Notes under the pieces: model-generated
The model's input: only the letters and a program-made list of their open reading frames with translations
Database searches by the model: none
Told to the model about the DNA's origin: nothing
Source: Pratylenchus scribneri
Lineage: Eukaryota > Nematoda > Chromadorea > Rhabditida > Pratylenchidae
Length of the DNA: 64,000 nucleotides
Reading direction: 5' to 3'
Assembly (NCBI GenBank): GCA_030063045.1
Contig: JAQSEB010000041.1
Span: 2,101,501 to 2,165,500, forward strand
Shown here: positions 45,118 through 57,835 of the stretch, piece by piece
Layout: each line of letters begins with the position of its first letter
Position numbering within the stretch: position 1 is the stretch's first letter
Translations under genes and position numbers: made by a program

Positions 45118-46940
45118 ATGAGACCACTTGCATTAAAAGGTCATACACGTCCAATTACGCGTGTTCGATTGAACCAAGAAGGCGATATTCTATTCTCTTC
45201 GGCAAAAGATAAGCATATTTGTGTTTGGTACACCGAAAATGGCGAACGAATTGGCACTTATGAAGGTTTATTTTTTGTTGGTTTACCAATTATGAAAATA
45301 ATTTAAAAAGCAATAAAAATATAAATACATTTAATAAAAATAAATTCATTTTCTAATCAAATTCTTCAGGTCATAATGGTATGGTTTCGGATATTGATGT
45401 TACTTGGGACACAAAAACGCTTGTTTCTGCATCGGGAGACCGAACAATGATGGTTTAATTTTTATGAATTTAGTTTATAAATTAAAAATAATTTTAAGGT
45501 TTGGGATGTCGAAACTGGAGCAAAAAAAGGCGAATTGGAGATGCCCACCGTTATTCGATCAATTGGACTTTCATATAGTGGAAATTTGGTCGTATTTACA
45601 ACGCAAAAACCTCAAACAAGCAAAGCCGGCGTTTTTGTACAAGATTTGCGGGAATTTTACAGCAACGGCGGAAAATTTAATCCAATTTTACAAGTCAATT
45701 TGGACCAACAAAGTGATGCATGTTTATTCTCGCATTTGGATGATTCCATTGTGTTCGGTTAGTTCAGACCAAAAGAACAATTATTGGATTGATTTATTGA
45801 TATTTAGGTACGCAAGGAGGACAACTACAAATCTATGATTTGAGACGCCCGAATGATGCACTCAACTTCAGCAGTTCGCATACATTCGCCATAAATGATT
45901 TGCAAAAATCACCGGATGAAGCATTCCTCATCTCATCATCAAAGGATAAAACTGCCAAATTGCATGATGCAAAAACGCTGGATCCACTCAAAAAATACAA
46001 GTTCGTTTATTTTATTATACTTTAAATATTTAGTAATTAAGAGTACTGATTAGTTTAGAGTCTATCATTTAAAAAGGATAGTATTTAATTTGCGGAAAAA
46101 AAAAGAAAATGGCAAAAAGATTATAAAATGGTTCAATAGTTTCGACCCTCAAAATTTATAACCAATTGATAGGTCTAGTCAAAAACACATCGATATCGAA
46201 TATCGATCGGATATAATTTATCATGGTTTTGGTTTGGTCAAAATTAAAGGGTTATAAACCCCTCAAACCATCTTCTGGTTATTAGTTCAAAACCGCATTG
46301 GTTGAATTGAACCTACAAGTCAAATCATTATCAAAAGCGATGCTTCTCGAAGTGATCACTCGATTTGGTTTATGGTTTTAAGTAGAAAGATACAACAATG
46401 AACCGCTATAACTATAAACCATTATAATCTTTCCATTTTTTAAATTTATTTTTCGTCATTTTAGTAAATATTTTCCATTAAAAATAAGCTGAATATTATT
46501 CAACAAAATAAATTCAAAAATTTACAAAATATAAACCCAATAATTGTAATTTGTTGAATTTAAATCTCGTCAAATTCAGATCAACTCGACCCGTCAATTC
46601 TGCTTCAATTTCGCCGACTCGAGATCACATCATTCTTGGGGGAGGAGAAGAATCAATGACGGTGACACAGACCTCCGCCTCTGCTGGACAATTCGAGGCC
46701 AAACTCTACCATATGATATTTGAGGAGGAATTTGCCCGATTCAAAGGACATTTTGGCCCAATCAATTCAATCGTGTTCGACCCAACCGGCGATATTGGTA
46801 ATCCAAAAATAATCTAATATTAAAATAAATTCCCCAATTTAATTTAAGTCGTTTCTGGCGGTGAGGACGGCTATGTGCGAATTCAGGAAATGGACCAATC
46901 CTACAAGGAGTTCGAATTTGATGTTGGAATAAGCACATGA
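45118..46940 (+). CDS. eif-3.I: Translation initiation factor eIF3 subunit I (WD40 protein)
   Basis: Six exons: 45118-45265, 45370-45452, 45499-45757, 45808-46000, 46580-46797, 46849-46940; all in phase, 330 residues, the normal size of eIF3i (about 325). It starts [20 protein letters not shown], with the typical first WD repeat ending [20 protein letters not shown]. Further repeats: [49 protein letters not shown], and the conserved late block [17 protein letters not shown]...[20 protein letters not shown] then [26 protein letters not shown]. It forms a beta-propeller in the eIF3 complex that recruits the 40S subunit. Intron 4 (46001-46579) carries an R5 repeat. Confidence 0.95.
46120..46450. 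repeat. Fold-back repeat family R5, copy in eIF3i intron
   Basis: The left end reads AAAAAGATTATAAAATGGTTCA and the right end is the inverse (TGAACCGCTATAACTATAAA, CCATTATAATCTTT). Interior words are shared with 43360-43640. Confidence 0.65.
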
Positions 46941-47081
46941 AGAAAAAGATGTAAAATGGAAATACAATATTTGATTGGAAATTATTTTTTATTCATAATT
47001 GTTGATCGATTAAAAAAACATTTGAAAATGTGAATGATTTCAAATACAAAAAATTTCCTCTTCAATTCACTCAATCCACAT

Positions 47082-47541
47082 TCAGCCGGATTCCTCTTCG
47101 CCAGATCCTTCCACAATTTCTTCAGCTCCAGCCATTCTTTTTCGTCTTGTTTCTTGGACTCTTTCCTTCATGAATGTGGGCAGCTCAATTTGTTTTTTGA
47201 CCTCCTTCGGTGCTTCTCCGGATCCTTCAGCCGCCTCCTCTTCCGAAGATGACGAACCGTCGCCCTTATTATTCACTTCCCGTCGGCGTTTCATCGCTGG
47301 TTGATCCGATGCTTCTTCTCCCGATCCTTCGTTGGTGGCCTCCATTTCAACATTCCTGACAATTCGGACCTAAACAAAAATATTTTCTAAAATTATTTTG
47401 ACAAGACCATACCGGTTTGAGCATAATTTGATCCTCCTCAAGACCTCTCAATTCCTCTTCTGCGAATCGCCATCGAATTAATCCATGGCTCAATCCAAGC
47501 AAAAAAGTAGAAAGAAACACAAATAAAATCAACTTTTGCAT
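47082..47541 (-). CDS. Small secreted acidic protein with basic clusters, unidentified
   Basis: Two exons, 47541-47413 and 47369-47082, phase 0, 138 residues. The signal peptide MQKLILFVFLSTFLLGLSHG is convincing. The mature part has RWRFAEEELRGLEEDQIMLK, then alternates acidic Ser/Glu/Gly blocks (GSGEEASDQ, SSSSEEEAAEGSGEAPKE, VEGSGEEESG) with basic clusters MKRRREV and ETRRKRMAG that look like nuclear-localisation signals or proprotein cleavage sites. No cysteines and no recognised domain. If this is a plant parasite, a host-nuclear effector is one possibility, but a structural or matrix protein is equally possible. Confidence 0.62.
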
Positions 47542-48382
47542 TCTAAATTGAATAGGAATTTTAAATGAGTAAAAAAATAGAGAATGAATTGGGTGATTGG
47601 GTTGAATGTGAAAGCTCACCAATGGAATATTTGGATAGAAAATTATTGAATTATTACTTTCCCTGAAGCTAAAATAGGGAATTGAATTGTGGGCAAAAAT
47701 GGACAGAAAACAATAAAATGAAGGCTTTTGGCCAACCAAATGACCTCAGCCTCAGGGAGGCTAAAAAATAGAAAGAAAAACTCAGTGTTCCCAAATCTAA
47801 GCCTTAAGAAGAAGGAAGAAGTACCGCCTGTTACGAAACGATTAGGTGGAATTATGCAGAAGGTGAATGGACAAAGGGTGGATTGCAAAAAACCAAGCCA
47901 AAAAAATTAACCTCAAAGATTGGGGCTTGGCCCAAAAGGCGTAATGAATGGTGTGAGGATTGGATGACGGATTATGAAAGACGAAAGGGGAATTGTTGGC
48001 AACGCCCAACAATTGAATAAAAGAAAAAGTTGGAGATATTTTAGGATAAAATTTCAATGGTCAGCTGCTTTTCCGGCTTTTTAGCTGGCAAATGAGAGCC
48101 CTATGACGTGTCAATCATACTCTTTTGATCAAAACTTTTGATGATTTAGCAGTTGTTTCGCAGGGCAAAATCATCCCCAATGAAAATGATGTTAAAAATT
48201 GGAATGGATAAAGCAAAATTGAAAGGGGGGGGGGATGATGGAAATGGTTTAAATAAATCAGCTGATGTGTAATGGAATTTATCACAAAATGAAGGATTAA
48301 AAAGATAATATCAATTTTACAAATGTTAAAGCAGATCACAATGGGAGAATATTTTGTGTGCATTTTTTTCCTTCCAATAACA
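47542..48382. other. Spacer between the two small secreted-protein genes
   Basis: No gene supported. Contains a 10-bp poly-G tract at 48225-48234. Open frames on both strands are short and low in complexity. Confidence 0.45.
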
Positions 48383-49115
48383 TCATTTCCTCCTTCTGCC
48401 GAATAAACGAGCTCCTTGACTGATTATTGGTACTTCATAGGGTTGATATTGGCCAGCATCAATGCCAAACAATTTACTGGCCTAAAATTGAACAGAAAAT
48501 TGAAAGAAATATTCAAAAATGAATGAACAAACTTGTCGAACACCCGAATAAAATTGTTGACCAGCTTGAAATGCCAAATCAGTCAATGGACCGGCGAATG
48601 CATTGTTTGCGGCCGCCTGCTCAAATCCAGTTGTAGGTATTGGTGGACCAAGGCCGTTGCGTGAATTTTGGAGTGTTCGGCCTAATGGTTCTGCAAAATT
48701 GTTGATCGCCGATGATGACGATGATCCCGGATTAGAAAAAATTGATCCTGGCGGCGGCTTCGAATTTGGATCGATCACATTTTTGGCTGCACCGGCGACT
48801 GCAGGGGGCGATGAATCCATCTTCACTAAATGTCCGTTGAGTACTGAGGAGGCTGGCAACTGTGGCGATTGTGGTTCTTGTTGAGGATTATTGATGGAAT
48901 CAGCAAAAATCTGAATTAAGAATATTTTTGATTTTGCTATTAACTTACTTCATCCAGCATTGGGTCGTCGTATTCTCCAATATTTGCAGCACTTGGAACT
49001 TTTTCTGCCTGCAAATTATTCGAATATATTTTGAAGAAATTAAAATGCATTTTTTTACCAGAAAATTCGGAATAAATAAACAAAATACTAAAATCAATTT
49101 TTGGGGTAATGGCAT
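48383..49115 (-). CDS. Secreted protein of 197 residues, unidentified, ends in RRRK
   Basis: Four exons: 49115-49059, 49008-48949, 48910-48533, 48481-48383, all phase 0. Exon 1 encodes just the signal peptide (MPLPQKLILVFCLFIPNFL), so the cut between leader and mature part coincides with an intron. The mature protein begins AEKVPSAANIGEYDDPMLDE, has a long Pro/Ser/Ala/Asn-rich middle and a compact C-terminus DLAFQAGQQFYSGVRQ then ASKLFGIDAGQYQPYEVPII and GARLFGRRRK. The C-terminal third looks conserved (aromatic and Gly pattern, basic end) whereas the middle does not. No cysteines. Family not recognised; possibly a nematode-specific secreted protein. Confidence 0.68.
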
Positions 49116-49530
49116 TTTAGAAGATAAATGGGGATAAATTTGAAAGGAATGGATCAAATCAGCTAGATGCGATTTATGTCACCCAATTAAAAGAACAAAT
49201 GCGATCAGCCACTAAATCGCAGCAGATCCATTCCCCCAAGTCCATATATCCAAAAAAAAGGAGAGGAGAATTGAGTAGCTATTATTATTGACTAACTTCG
49301 CCAAATAAAGAACAATAAGAAAACCTGATTTGTATAACAATTACAAATTAGTATTTGAGCACATAATTCCCAACATTTTATTTTATTTTCTTTATTTGGA
49401 TTTTGGATTCAAAATAAAAAATACAATAATAATAATAATAGAGATCTTGTGGAATTATTGTTGGAAATCAATTATGCAAAAATGAAAAAAGGAAGGCATA
49501 TGAAAAAATGTATTAAAGGAAAGTCAATCA

Positions 49531-51109
<1,579 letters not shown>

Positions 51110-51327
51110 TGAATTTTATTAAAGTTGATTGTTAAATAGGACAATGGACACAACAAAACAATCCGTCCGTAAGATATTTAGCGCAAACGAAACGGCTCGG
51201 CTGCAGCAGAAAATATCTAAATTGATATGATCGTGGTATGATTTAGACAAGAAATGAAAAATAGTAAACAAAAATTAGAGGTTGGGATGAAAAAGGAATT
51301 AGATCTTTTTTCATCAGACAAAAACTA

Positions 51328-51973
51328 AGGCCCGGATAGTTATGCAAATGCATATTTTTTTCCTGGCATTGTAACGTGTTTATATGAATAAAAAAATAGT
51401 TTTTAACTTTGTCTGGTGCCGAAAACGTGTATTTTAAGATGTATATTTTTGCATATTTTCGACTTTTTATGCATATTTGCATATTTTGCATTTTTTCCGC
51501 ATATTATGCATATTTTGTCATTTTTAGGGAAATTTTCAATCAAAAATGCAATAAAAATGAAAATTTTAGAATTGAGATTTAATAAATTGCATTAAATTTG
51601 TCAAAAAAATCTTGAAAAGATAAAAAAAATTTGCATTTTTGGTTTTCAATTGATAAAAATAGCCAATCTTGGCAGCTGAAAATTTTTGGCTGAATAGCGG
51701 AGAGAGTAGTCTTTCGAATGCAAACTTACGTGAGGTCTAGAGTTCGAATCCTGTCACATATAAATATTTTTTTGGACGAAAAAACCTATTTAAAGCTATT
51801 TTAAGCATTTTTCTCTGAAAATGTAGTAAAATTGGTTTTGAAAAATTCAAAAAAATTGCTATAAAGGCAGAAAAATTCAATTTTATTTGCATATTTTTGT
51901 GCATATTTTTCATTTTTTGTGCATATTTTATGCGCATATTTTGCTGTTTTTAAATGCATAACTATCCGGGCCT
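51328..51973. mobile_element. MITE with TA target duplication and internal tRNA-like module
   Basis: 646 bp bounded by inverted repeats AGGCCCGGATAGTTATGCA (51328-51346) and its reverse complement (51955-51973), flanked on each side by TA (51326-51327 and 51974-51975), as for Tc1/mariner-type elements. The arms are rich in GCATATTTTGCATATT words. Inside, at about 51690-51765, is a tRNA-like segment with a B-box-like GAGTTCGAATCCTGT. No transposase frame is present. Confidence 0.85.
51690..51765 (+). other. tRNA-like segment (degenerate)
   Basis: Reads GGCTGAATAGCGGAGAGAGT ... GGTCTAGAGTTCGAATCC. The B-box-like T-loop is good; the A-box part is weak and the acceptor stem does not close, so it is a relic or SINE-type promoter, not a functional tRNA. 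Confidence 0.5.
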
Positions 51974-52102
51974 TAACAAAAACAAACCAAACCATTCCAT
52001 TTCTTCCGTTTTTATTGCCTTTAAACCGCCGAAACTCAACTCCCATCCTTTTTTTCAAATCCAATTATGATTTTTAATATTTTTCAATAAATTTTAGAAA
52101 AT

Positions 52103-53605
52103 ATGAGCAAATTTGTGGATGAAAATCTAAAATTGCGCAGTGAAAATATGGACTTGATGAGAAAATTGATGGAGAAAATGGAAGAAGAAAATGCCAAATG
52201 CAAGGAAAACATTGAATTGAAGGCAAAATTGAGCGAATTAGAGGGACAAATTGCGGAATTGAAAGGAAAGAATGCTGAATTGAAGGATCAACACACCAAA
52301 TCGATGAACGAGATTGCGGAGCTTAAGGCGGAATTATTACAAGTTTGTTTTGAAAACTTACTATTATTATTATTAATAACATCTAACAATTGATTTTTTA
52401 TTTTGAAGGATCAGCGAATGAGTAACAATACAAAAATGTCAAAAATGCTCAACAAAATTGAGGAAATGAAGCTAAAAGAAATGGAATTGAAAGAAAAATT
52501 GGACAAGAAAATTGCAAAAATGGAACAGAAAAAGGAAATGAAGATTACGGAATTGAAGAGTCAGATGATCAAATTGTCGGATAGCAAACGAGTTTTGATG
52601 AACCAACTCGAGGAATTGTCGGCAGCTGAGGTTGGTTTTTCCAAAATTGAAATTTTAATCAATTCATTTTTTAAGCGAGAAAAGCATTCTGAACCGGCCG
52701 TTACCGTTGAGTCTATGCAGCAAAGGAAACGGGCAGCCGATGAAGAGTCCGACAGCACAACGGCAACCAAAAAATCGAAATATTCGGAGAAGGAATCGAA
52801 GAGTAAATCAATCAATCCGCATCAAAAGCCAACAACAATTTCCGTCACTACAAAGAAAACTGCGACCACCACCAACGCCAACAACAGCAATGGGTCAAAA
52901 AGAATTCGCAAGGAGGCTCCGAAGGAGGAGAAAAAGGTAAAATCACAAAAGTAAAATTCAATGGTTAAATTTTAATTTGCAGACTTCGGAGAAGAAAATT
53001 TCGGAGACCGCCACAAAAGGAGGCTACACTGGATTCGACATTGAACAGCTTTTCAGCCACCCAAAAGGCGGCGATTCATCAAACATTGTCCCCACTGTTG
53101 ATGAGCACGGTGAAGGTTGGTTGAAATAAATATTTGCAATAAATTGAAATTTAAGGTGATGCCAACAACGCAAGCAAAGAGAATACACCGAAAATCAGTC
53201 GAGGAATGCAACAGGACTCGGAACCGGCACCAACATTCTTTGCGTCTAAAACTTCGACCAGACGTAATTTCATTTTTAATTTTAAACAAACTAAATTTCT
53301 GTATTTTTCAGTTGCATTTGATTTGCACAAAGCTGAAACCGAACGACGTGAATTCCTGGCAAAATCCCGTGGGCAACAGCAAAGCATTCAACAGGTATTT
53401 GAATAGTGAAATGTGGATTGAATTAATAATTTAGAAGGAAACTCATGGAGCGGACAACTTCGTCAAACGTCAAGGAGAATTGGGAAACAAGCGCACGGAG
53501 CAGGACCAATATCGGGAGATAAAACAGGAAATTGACATCAAAATCAAGCAGCGGGACAAGGAATTGGAAGAACAGCGAGGAAGTTTGAAGTTCAGGGAGA
53601 ATTGA
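52103..53605 (+). CDS. Coiled-coil protein with basic Ser/Thr/Lys-rich middle, unidentified
   Basis: Seven exons: 52103-52342, 52409-52630, 52676-52936, 52983-53115, 53156-53263, 53312-53394, 53435-53605; all in phase, 405 residues. Residues 1-155 are one long heptad-type helix (MDLMRKLMEKMEEENAKCKE, KAKLSELEGQIAELKGKNAE). Then a Lys/Ser/Thr-rich region with several nuclear-localisation-like patches (QQRKRAADEE, TKKSKYSEKE, SKRIRKEAPKEEKK), a short ordered patch GGYTGFDIEQLFSHPKGGD, and a C-terminal charged helix (KRTEQDQYREIKQEIDIKIK). A nuclear or chromosome-associated scaffold is plausible; I recognise no family. The intron between exons 2 and 3 is 45 nt, stop-free and in frame, so retention would only add 15 residues. 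Its stop lies 389 bp before the next gene on the same strand. Confidence 0.72.
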
Positions 53606-53994
53606 TGATCTCATCACACAAAGCGCAAATGAATCGACGACAACATTAATATTTTTCTGTTTTGAACATAATAATTTTGGTGATAGCTATTAAATATTGT
53701 TTTGTGTTAGCCAATCGTTTTACATATATTGTTGTGTAACACTTATTTTTTGTTTTGTTCATTCCCGGATGCCTTCCTTCTAATATATTCTCGATGGTTT
53801 TATTTTATTATGCCAGTAAATCAATACTTTCTTTCTCTCCATTTATTCATTATTATATGTTATTGATTTTTCCTTTGTATAAATTTGATTAGCATTACCT
53901 TTAATTTACATTTTTAAATATGAATTAAATTTTCGAATTCATATCATACCAATTTAAAGAAATCAATACATGATTTAATATTATTGAGGCAGAA

Positions 53995-56403
53995 ATGTTT
54001 AAACAATTGGCCAATAGAACATTGAGATTTTTATTTTCAACCCATTCCAGCACAAAATTTCGGTTTCATTTATAAATCGTAATTTTTATAAATAATTTAT
54101 TTAAGAATTGCTCCTTTCCTCCATCCAATTAAAAATGATGGGAATTTTCGATGGAAATCGACGGGTGTCAGTTTGCTAGAAATAGAAATTGAAAAATCAG
54201 AAGAAGAGGATGAAGAGATGATTTTGGAGAAGGAATATGCCGAATTGAAGCGGGCATTGGGGATGACATTTCGGCAATCGTACAATCCGGAACAACTCCT
54301 CCTCATCCACCCAAAACTCAGAAAACAAAAAGAATGGAAGAACACAACACCGGAATTGGAAATTGAAGAGGCACAAACTTTATGCCAGACAATTCCAGGC
54401 TATCGTGTGGTCAGGTAAATCAATGAAAAAATTGATTTTTAAAATACATATTTTTGTAATTTTAGCAATATTATTGTCAACACCGATCAAAATGTCCGGA
54501 AGAAATTGATTTGGAAAAGTGGTCGATTGGAAGCAATTATGGAATATAAACAGCAACACAACATTTCGGCCATTATGATCAACGTGGATTTTCTTTCCCC
54601 ATTACAACAGGTAAAATACATTTTTGATTGTTTTTTGAATTCATTTTCACCGAATTTTAGAGTGAATTAACCACTTATTTTGGATGTCCGATTTACGATC
54701 GATACAATATTGTGCTGAACATTTTTCGACTTTATGCAAAAACCAAAGAGGCAAGATTGCAAATTGCATTGGCCGAAATTCCATATATCAGGTTTTAATA
54801 TTAATTTATTTAATTAAACTGATAAATTCCAAAAGGGCTCGATTGAAATTTATGACCGAAAAACCGGGCACTCCCAGTCAACCATTCCATTTGTCATCGG
54901 CGCTCACTTCAATTCCATCAAAGTATTTTAATAATTAATTCATAATAAATCAATATTTCAGTTTCAATGGATGCAAAAATATGGAAATTTTACGTTTGCA
55001 AGAGCAAAGAATTCGGAAGCAAATCAAAACGATAATGAGTACAACCAAAAATGGAATAGAGGAATTAAAAGAGAGAGGAGGACCGGCAAAAACACCAGTG
55101 ATTGGAATTATTGGGTAATAAATAAAATTGATAATTTAATCAAATTTAATTAATTTTAAAGGTACACAAATTCGGGCAAAACAACACTAATTAAAAAGTA
55201 ATTTTGAATTAAATTAAAAATAATATTAGGTAGTATATTTAGATTGACCAATTCCCAATCGCTGCTCGGTGAGAATCGACTTTTTGCTACTTTGGACACC
55301 ACAACCCATCAAACCATTCTGCCATCAAATAATAAATGCATTTTGGTGGACACAATTGGCTTCATCTCAAATTTGCCCATTCAATTATTTGCTTCATTCT
55401 CCGCTACTCTTCAACATGTGGCAAATGCGGTTGGTTTATTTAAAAAACCTTATGATGGTTCAAAAACCTCAAGAGAGTAAAAAAACTAATTTAACTAAAA
55501 AAGTTACAATGACTAAGGCTTATATATTTTATAGGATTTGCTCATCCATATTATGGATTTTTCGCATCCAAATGTTTTGGCCCAACGCGACAATGTTTAT
55601 GAAACACTGGAAGATTTGAAAATTCAAAAATCACTGATGGACAATATTTTGAATGTTGGAAACAAATTGGACAAATGTGATTCGGCGAGGAGAGAGGAAT
55701 TAATGAAATTGGATCTTTTGGCACCCACAAATGGACCGGCTCACACAATTTTGCCAATTTCCTGCAGAACGGCCGAAGGCATTCCCGAATTAATTCACAG
55801 AGTGGATAAGGTTTCTTTTTTACTTAATTTACAATATTTGTAGGCTTAGATGTATTAAAGGACTAGGCTAATAAGATTTTTGGTTAAGTTTAGGATGGCT
55901 AAAAGGTTTTTATTAAAAAAAAACAAAAAGACCTTTTGGCTCAGATGGTTGTGCCTTCGTTTTACAACATTTAGGTCTCGTGTTCGAATCCGATCCGAAT
56001 CAAACATTTTTCCGAGTTGATAGGCACTTTTATACATTTTTTGTACATTCTTGTGTATATTTCAATACGAAATATAGTATTAAACCAAATAACTTAAAAT
56101 ATTATTTAATTTAATAAATGTTAAAATATTATTTAATTTAATAATATGTTTTTTTTGCAGTTGGTCCAAATAATGAATGGGAGCAAAGCTCGGCGTCTTC
56201 GACTGTCGCCCTCTTCAGTGGCCATTCCCTATTTATATGACCATGAATTTGTGCCAATTCCACCTGAGCCCAGTGAATGTGGACAATTTTTGATATTCGA
56301 TGTTTTGATGAACGACAATCAATTTGCAAAATTCCAGGCAGCCCTTGGGACACGTTTCAAAAGGAAAAAGGAGGAAGAAAAGAAGAATGAATTTGGAGAA
56401 TGA
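53995..56403 (+). CDS. HflX/GTPBP6-type GTPase, probably mitochondrial
   Basis: Ten exons: 53995-54062, 54106-54414, 54466-54610, 54661-54791, 54836-54922, 54962-55114, 55162-55197, 55243-55429, 55535-55810, 56161-56403; all in phase, 544 residues. The N-terminus MFKQLANRTLRFLFSTHSST is basic and amphipathic, fitting a mitochondrial presequence. HflX signatures: DRYNIVLNIFRLYAKTKEAR then LQIALAEIPYIR, the linker helix LRLQEQRIRKQIKT, G1 loop GYTNSGKTT, switch region ENRLFATLDTTTH, G3 VDTIGF, FSATLQHVANADLLIHIMD and G4 NKLD. Human GTPBP6 (about 516 residues) splits and recycles mitochondrial ribosomes; that function is family knowledge. The last intron holds a tRNA-like sequence. Confidence 0.93.
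55925..56005 (+). other. tRNA-like segment in an intron (degenerate)
   Basis: Reads TTTTGGCTCAGATGGTTGTG, an A-box-like start, and GGTCTCGTGTTCGAATCCGA, a good B-box, about 50 bp apart. The anticodon stem and acceptor stem do not pair well, so I read it as a SINE head or tRNA relic inside the last intron of the GTPBP6 gene. Confidence 0.5.
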
Positions 56404-57091
56404 TAGAATAACACCTTTTTAACAAATATTTCATTTATCATATATTTTACACACGGGTTATTTTTTATTTTTTGAAATTTGGAATAAATCGAAAATCAAA
56501 CATCAAATTTTAATGAGGCAAATGAGGAAAGGAGGATTAAAAGTTTGTCTTTTATTTGTGAAATTTCTTAACCCAATCATTCAAAAATTCAAAGCACAAA
56601 AAAATGAATTCATTTGGTGATCAGAAGAGAAGGAGGAAAAAGATTATTACTGGAGGGGAAAATTATTTTTGGCAACGGAAACACAACAGTGTCCATTGCC
56701 GCTTGGTTATCAAGTTTCACCGTTTTTATTTTATTTTGCTGGTCGTCCACCGCATATGCTGTTGTTCAGCAAATATTTGCCCTTCACGGCCACCACCGCC
56801 AATTGGGGGAACAGCAGGGCCACAAGGACAAAATCAGTGTGAATCAGTGTCGCCGTCGTCGTCGCCGCAAATTCTGCTGCTCAATTTAATGGTCTTATTT
56901 CCGTACCCCCAAATATTCCTTTCCTTCCTTCCTCTCTTCAATTCCGGAGGGCCAGCCCCGCCGGTTTTTTTTTCTGGTGCTCGGTCCATTTTATTTCCCT
57001 TCATTTCGCATTCCATTCTATTCCGTCACAAGCAACTCAAAAATTTATTCCATTGAATGGTCCAAAAAAATTAATCCTTTTTCCAATTCCA
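56404..57091 (+). other. Spacer with one weak open frame
   Basis: Frames at 56604-57056 and 56614-56889 (plus strand) include a hydrophobic stretch (WLSSFTVFILFCWSSTAYAV) and an Arg run, but lack splice partners. I do not call a gene. It precedes the acid phosphatase start. Confidence 0.4.
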
Positions 57092-57494
57092 ATGAAAAAA
57101 TTGCCCTCCTTTTTATCTGTCATTCTTTGTTGCTTTTGCCTCTTTTCATTCCAATTTTCATCTTCCATTAATGTTTTGGCCCAGCAATCCACAGAGAGAC
57201 GTCTCCGATATGTTCAGGCCATTTGGAGGCATGGGGACCGGGCACCCAAAAAGAAGCCATATGAAGCGGATATTTATGGTAAAATGGAAATGAAATATTT
57301 TGCCTGAGGCATATTTCCCACCAAAAAAGATGAAAAATATTGGCCCCGGGGGAGCTGACCACATTGGGAATGCAACAAATGCAGGAATTGGGCAGATTCT
57401 TCCGAAATCGTTATGTTGGAACTTTCCTCTCTGCCGAATTCCGTCGAAAGGAGGTGTGGTTTCCGTTTTTTTGGCATATTCTTGAGGAACAGAC

Positions 57495-57835
57495 TAACTT
57501 TGCGCCATTTATTATAATTCTTCAAGGACTTAACCGATTTTCATTATTTTGGTATCAAATTAAAGAGCGGACTTTTGGCTATTCAATGATATTAATTTTA
57601 TTTAAATTGATTTAGAATTATTGGAGTTTTACCCAAAAAACATATAAAATCACCTAAATCTTGGTTTAGCAAATTTGTCAGTGGTTTTTTGGGCATAACT
57701 ACATTAATTCTTAACCAATTTCAATAAAATTGATATCGTTGGATAGCCAAAAGTCTGCTCTTTAATTTGATACTAAAATCGAAAAAATTCCTGCATTCCT
57801 TGATGAGTTATTATTAACGGCGCTAAGTTGGGGGC
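57495..57835. mobile_element. Fold-back repeat family R4, copy 2
   Basis: Arms of about 100 bp pair: the left has ATCAAATTAAAGAGCGGACT and TTTGGCTATTCAATGATATT, the right has TATCGTTGGATAGCCAAAAG and TCTGCTCTTTAATTTGATAC. Terminal words CTAACTTTGCGCC and GGCGCTAAGTTG mirror each other. It shares sequence with 28030-28360. Confidence 0.8.
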
